Part shown: positions 60,949-64,000 of the stretch, one piece after another | Layout of the letters: each line of letters begins with the position of its first letter | Numbering within the stretch: the stretch's first letter is position 1 | DNA from: Saccharibacter sp. EH611 | GTDB lineage: Bacteria; Pseudomonadota; Alphaproteobacteria; Acetobacterales; Acetobacteraceae | Direction: 5' to 3' | Assembly (NCBI RefSeq): GCF_009834765.1 | Contig: NZ_WVHP01000025.1 | Coordinates: 186,001-250,000, forward strand | Length of the DNA stretch: 64,000 bases | Position numbers and translations under genes: made by a program | Notes under the pieces: generated by a model | Databases searched by the model: none | The model's input: only the letters and a program-made list of their open reading frames with translations | Told to the model about the DNA's origin: nothing

Positions 60949-60962
60949 TATTTTACAACAAG

Positions 60963-61721
60963 TTAGTCTGTATGCTTTCTAAGCGCATCTTCCATGCCAT
61001 ACAGGCCTGCATCACGATGGTGCGCCAGCCAATGCGCTGCTTTGAGTGCGCCACGGGCGAAGACGCGCCGGTCAAGTGCGCGATGAGAGAGGGTAATATC
61101 TTCATCCGCAGCATAGAAATGGAGGTCATGCTCACCGACGACTTGCCCACCGCGCAATGAAGCAAAACCGATAGCACCATCGGGACGTTTTTCATTTTGA
61201 TCCATACGGGCGACCTGGTCGAAGGGGACGTTACGCCCGGCTGCCACAGCGCGACCGATGGCGAGTGCCGTGCCAGAGGGGGCGTCGATCTTTTGGCGAT
61301 GGTGGGTCTCAGCAATTTCAGCGTCATAGTCCGGTAAAGCGGCGCCGAGTTCGCGTGCTAAGGCGAGCAGCATGGTTAAAGCGGGGGAGAAATTAGCCGC
61401 TTGCAACACGGCAATGGTTTTAGAAGCGTCATTGACGGCGGCTTGAGCTGTCTTATCCAAACCGGTTGTGCCGAGCACCCAAGCGCAACCAGCCTCAGAA
61501 AAAGCGTGTGCATGATGGGGCACGAGGCTTGCATGGCTGACATCAATAATGACGTCACATGATTGGGCGAGTGTGCTGGCATCTGTCACAATATTGCGGG
61601 CTGGGTCTGCGTGGCGCGACAGGCCACCGGCGAGAAGCGGGCCGGCTTCTTGTGCGCAGAGGGAACCAAGCCGGCCGGTGATGCCAGCAATACCGATACG
61701 GGGAGAAGAAGAATGTGTCAT
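60963..61721 (-). CDS. dapB: 4-hydroxy-tetrahydrodipicolinate reductase
   Basis: 252 residues from ATG 61721; ATG 61742 is an alternative. It is the second step of the diaminopimelate/lysine branch. The NAD(P)-binding motif is IGIAGITGRLGSL, where the usual G-x-x-G-x-x-G is kept. The catalytic HH pair lies in AETHHRQKIDAPSGTAL, and GEHDLHFYAADEDI is the C-terminal signature. It is upstream of metK on the same strand, with 175 bases containing several hairpins between. Confidence 0.95.
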   Translation of the reverse strand: MTHSSSPRIGIAGITGRLGSLCAQEAGPLLAGGLSRHADPARNIVTDASTLAQSCDVIIDVSHASLVPHHAHAFSEAGCAWVLGTTGLDKTAQAAVNDASKTIAVLQAANFSPALTMLLALARELGAALPDYDAEIAETHHRQKIDAPSGTALAIGRAVAAGRNVPFDQVARMDQNEKRPDGAIGFASLRGGQVVGEHDLHFYAADEDITLSHRALDRRVFARGALKAAHWLAHHRDAGLYGMEDALRKHTD

Positions 61722-62006
61722 GCTGCGATCATGCCCGCTCATGCGCAGAAGGCAAGGGGGACGTGAGAATATAAGAGGCCTGTATTGTGTAGAAGGAAAG
61801 GTCGCTTTTTTGTCTTTCCGTTTTCATGAGATGGATGAAAGGTGTCTTTTGCACTATTGAGCGAGAGGGTAGGTATCTGTGCAACTATGATTCCATCGTT
61901 AAGATATATTTTTTATTATTTTACTGTGAATTGAAAGTTCGTGAAAGAATACATTATAGATCGTGAGTTATGTTTTGATATGTAATAAATAACAGGGATT
62001 ATTGAG

Positions 62007-62294
62007 ATGAAAAAAGATGATGATTTTTCTGACAAAGGTGAAGAAAATTACAAGCGTAACGTACCGTTAGAAACTTGTGAGATGGAGGCCATATATTGTA
62101 CGCAGGAAGAGGCCCCTGAGGGAGAAGCAGGTTGGTATGTCGTGATGGGCGATATAATAAATTGTGACGTTTTTGCGTCTCAGCAGGCGGCTGATGCTTG
62201 GATTAATCAGGGTGGCTCGGGTTATTTAAAGCCGAAACCTCTTTATCCGCCTGAATATTTCATACAGCTTTATGGTGAAGATAATAATTCTTGA
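62007..62294 (+). CDS. Small acidic protein of unknown function
   Basis: 95 residues. It is strongly acidic at the N-terminus (MKKDDDFSDKGEENYKR), then has a compact segment with two cysteines (LETCEMEAIYC) and GWYVVMGDIINCDVFASQQA, ending in PLYPPEYFIQLYGEDNN. No signal peptide or membrane helix. The upstream DNA is A+T-rich, and the composition differs from dapB and dnaJ on either side, so it may be foreign. No family is recognised; an immunity- or antitoxin-like role is only a guess from its size and acidity. Confidence 0.6.
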   Translation: MKKDDDFSDKGEENYKRNVPLETCEMEAIYCTQEEAPEGEAGWYVVMGDIINCDVFASQQAADAWINQGGSGYLKPKPLYPPEYFIQLYGEDNNS

Positions 62295-62324
62295 GATTTC
62301 CCACCGAGGGAAGCCTAGGATAAT

Positions 62325-62354
62325 AAAAAACCCCGGAAGATTGTTCTTCCGGGG
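62325..62354 (-). terminator. Terminator of dnaJ
   Basis: CCCCGGAAGA (62331-62340), TTGT, TCTTCCGGGG (62345-62354) is a perfect 10-bp stem, with TTTTTT following on the minus strand. It is about 10 bases past the dnaJ stop. Confidence 0.95.
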
Positions 62355-62365
62355 GAAAAGAATCC

Positions 62366-63508
62366 TTAGTTTTCAAAGAATTCCTTAACGCGGGCAAAAA
62401 ATCCGCTGCTTTCTGGACTGGCTTTGTGACTATCGCCAGAGGCGTCTTCAAATTCCTCCAACAATTCACGCTGCCGTTTAGAGAGGTGCTTCGGTGTTTC
62501 AACAGAAACCTGAAGATACATATCCCCACGTGCACTGGAGTGCAGAACGGAGAAGCCTTTACCACGTAGGCGGAATGTTTCTCCTGCTTGTGTTCCAGCA
62601 GGGATTTTCACCTTCGTGCGGCTACCGTCAATAACAGGCACTTCGATTTCGGTGCCCAAGGCAGCCTGTGTTAAGCGCAGGGGAACGCGGCAATAAATAT
62701 TGGCGCCATCACGTTGGAAGAGGTCATGCCCTTCCACAGCGACGAGCACATACAGATCGCCAGGAACAACGCCTTCACCGCCAGATTCGCCTTTACCGGC
62801 AACGCGGATGCGGGTGCCATCTTCAATCCCAGCAGGGATGTCGATTTTGACACTCTCCTTAGCAGCTTCCGTGCCGCTGCCCTGGCAGCTCTTGCAAGGA
62901 TTGGCCACTGTCTGGCCAGAGCCGTGGCAGGTCGGGCAGGGGCGCTCGACGAGGAAGAAGCCTTGCTGAGCGCGGACAACGCCGCGACCATGACAGGTCG
63001 CACAGGTTGAACGCTTCGCGTTAGGGTCGGCAGAGCCAGAGCCGTTGCAGCTTGAGCAGTTCGTGCGTGTCTTGACCTCAACATTTTTGCTAACGCCACT
63101 AAAGGCCTCAGCAAGGCTGATCTCAACTTGCACCTGCACGTCTGCAGCGCTCTGCTGGCGCGGGCCACCACGACGGCCGCCCATGCCGAACATCTGTTCA
63201 AAGATATCGCCAAGGCCGCCAGCATCGAAGCCGCCAAAGCCACCACCGCCGAAGCCGCCGCCTCCGCCGCCCATGCCGCTTTCAAAAGCTTCATGACCGT
63301 ACTGGTCGTAGGCTGCGCGCTTTTGTTCATCTTTGAGAACATCATAAGCAGCGCTGATGTCTTTGAACTTTTGTTCTGCTTCTTTATCGCCGGGGTTACG
63401 GTCTGGGTGGTAGCGCATGGCTTGCTTGCGATAAGCGCGCTTAATTTCGTCACCACTTGCGGTGCGAGAAACACTCAGAAGTTCGTAGTAATCTATATTT
63501 GTGGCCAT
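62366..63508 (-). CDS. dnaJ: Chaperone DnaJ (Hsp40)
   Basis: About 380 residues from ATG 63508, with GAGG 6 bases upstream; ATG 63520 is an alternative. It delivers unfolded proteins to DnaK and stimulates its ATPase. The J domain has the HPD motif (RYHPDRNPGD). A Gly/Phe-rich region follows, then four zinc-finger CxxCxGxG repeats (CSSCNGSG, CATCHGRG, CPTCHGSG, CKSCQGSG) and the C-terminal substrate domain. It is directly downstream of dnaK with two hairpins between. Confidence 0.97.
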   Translation of the reverse strand: MATNIDYYELLSVSRTASGDEIKRAYRKQAMRYHPDRNPGDKEAEQKFKDISAAYDVLKDEQKRAAYDQYGHEAFESGMGGGGGGFGGGGFGGFDAGGLGDIFEQMFGMGGRRGGPRQQSAADVQVQVEISLAEAFSGVSKNVEVKTRTNCSSCNGSGSADPNAKRSTCATCHGRGVVRAQQGFFLVERPCPTCHGSGQTVANPCKSCQGSGTEAAKESVKIDIPAGIEDGTRIRVAGKGESGGEGVVPGDLYVLVAVEGHDLFQRDGANIYCRVPLRLTQAALGTEIEVPVIDGSRTKVKIPAGTQAGETFRLRGKGFSVLHSSARGDMYLQVSVETPKHLSKRQRELLEEFEDASGDSHKASPESSGFFARVKEFFEN

Positions 63509-63558
63509 GTCGGTCCTCATTTCTCGAGGGTGATCGGCAGATGGGGCCCCATGAAGAA

Positions 63559-63592
63559 AGGGCGCCTCCCCTTGAACGGGAAGAGGCGCCCT
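63559..63592 (-). terminator. Hairpin 2 between dnaK and dnaJ
   Basis: AGGGCGCCTC (63559-63568) and GAGGCGCCCT (63583-63592), a perfect 10-bp G+C-rich stem with TTTCTT after it on the minus strand. It lies 50 bases before dnaJ and can reduce dnaJ relative to dnaK. Confidence 0.75.
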
Positions 63593-63601
63593 CAGGGGTG
63601 G

Positions 63602-63628
63602 ATTAAACTAAGGATTCCTTAGTTTAAT
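63602..63628 (-). other. Hairpin 1 between dnaK and dnaJ
   Basis: ATTAAACTAAGG (63602-63613), ATT, CCTTAGTTTAAT (63617-63628): a perfect 12-bp A+T-rich stem 15 bases past the dnaK stop. It is not terminator-like and may be a processing or stability element, in tandem with the G+C-rich hairpin. Confidence 0.6.
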
Positions 63629-63643
63629 ACGCACTCCGCCTGA

Positions 63644-64000
63644 TTAGTCTTTCTTCTTCTTATCATCGACATCTTCGAATTCAGCATCGACGACGTCTTC
63701 GTCTTTCTTACCAGACTCTTGAGCCCCTTCAGCGCCCTGCTGACCTTCAGCACCCTGATGGACAGCCTGACCAACTTTCATAGCAGCCTGTGTCAGGCGG
63801 TCACTGGCGCTCTTGATCGCTTCAGCATTGTCACCTTCAAGAGCTTCGCGAGCAGCCTTGATGGCTTCTTCTGCTTCGGTCTTATCAGCAGCAGGAACCT
63901 TATCCCCACCTTCAGAGATGGATTTCTCTGTCTGATGGATCAGGCCTTCTGTAGCGTTACGCTGTTCGATGAGCTCACGACGGGCTTTGTCAGCATCAGC
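63644..64000 (-). CDS. dnaK: Chaperone DnaK (Hsp70), C-terminal part
   Basis: The last 118 residues are in the window; the gene runs off the end. The visible part is the helical lid of the substrate domain (ARRELIEQRNATEGLIHQTE and ISEGGDKVPAADKTEAEEAI) and the disordered Gly/Gln/Glu-rich tail ending EFEDVDDKKKD, the conserved DnaK C-terminus. It is the usual partner gene upstream of dnaJ. Confidence 0.97.
   Translation of the reverse strand, partial: ADADKARRELIEQRNATEGLIHQTEKSISEGGDKVPAADKTEAEEAIKAAREALEGDNAEAIKSASDRLTQAAMKVGQAVHQGAEGQQGAEGAQESGKKDEDVVDAEFEDVDDKKKKD

Noticed and set aside
60788-60960. SAM-II or SAM/SAH riboswitch before metK
   Set aside because: The conserved cores of these classes could not be found by eye, so only a generic attenuator is reported.
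63128-63622. 164-codon frame opposite dnaJ
   Set aside because: It mirrors the J domain and Gly-rich region; no ribosome site or independent similarity.
1-64000. CRISPR array, insertion sequence or prophage
   Set aside because: No regularly spaced direct repeats, transposase, integrase or phage structural genes were seen.

Overview
The window looks like a chromosomal segment of an acetic acid bacterium (Acetobacteraceae, Alphaproteobacteria) of moderate G+C. This is inferred from gene families and their order: tonB-exbB-exbD-exbD-TPR, mrcA-prfB, accD-folC, etfBA with ETF-ubiquinone oxidoreductase, dnaK-dnaJ, and several TonB-dependent receptors (TBDRs). Genus and species cannot be fixed from the sequence alone. 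Most of the window is ordinary housekeeping DNA, interrupted by accessory blocks.

Layout. 0-5 kb: end of a lipoprotein gene, then a minus-strand energy-transduction operon (TonB, ExbB, two ExbDs, a TPR protein). 5-10.5 kb: prfB with a programmed +1 frameshift, PBP1A, then divergent rph-rdgB. 10.5-15.1 kb: a repeat protein of probable septoil-knot type, an isochorismatase-fold/MFS pair divergent from a GntR regulator with a large palindromic operator, a glycosyltransferase gene broken by an in-frame stop, and gpmA. 15.3-26.4 kb: a surface-transport block with three TBDRs, an alginate-export-type porin, an EamA exporter, a lipoprotein and two decayed genes (an Hsp70 fragment and a frameshifted TM2 protein). 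26.9-30.8 kb: dnaB, folC, accD. 30.9-44.2 kb: accessory DNA lying between accD and trpA, genes that are neighbours in many alphaproteobacteria. It holds an Lrp-controlled aromatic 2-keto acid decarboxylase plus aromatic aminotransferase, a rhomboid-SHOCT protein, copA-cueR, and an AT-rich polysaccharide locus (KpsE-like protein, Wza-like lipoprotein, small ORF, OpgH-like glucosyltransferase). 44.2-50 kb: trpBA, an orphan Imm42-like immunity gene, and sucA without sucB beside it. 50-64 kb: a 2OG-Fe(II) oxygenase, LysE exporter, PhzF-like protein, asd, hemH, a glycine-zipper protein, tRNA-Pro(CGG), etfA-etfB, ETF-QO, trmB, metK, dapB, an unknown small gene, dnaJ and the 3' end of dnaK.

How the parts fit. 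The TonB/ExbBD motor would power the TBDRs in the 15-26 kb block. IpdC and TyrB together would turn phenylalanine, tyrosine or tryptophan into aldehydes (Ehrlich-type route), with two Lrp-type palindromes in the shared divergent promoter. CueR would control copA from a classic 19-bp-spacer promoter. Three RNA-level signals stand out: the prfB frameshift site, a leader before metK with a terminator and a competing hairpin, and a 12-bp perfect inverted repeat that brackets the hemH start codon.

The best candidate for an undescribed system is the polysaccharide locus. It pairs an OpgH-type glucan synthase with capsule-type envelope export proteins, and no OpgG, ABC exporter or Wzy/Wzx gene is present alongside.
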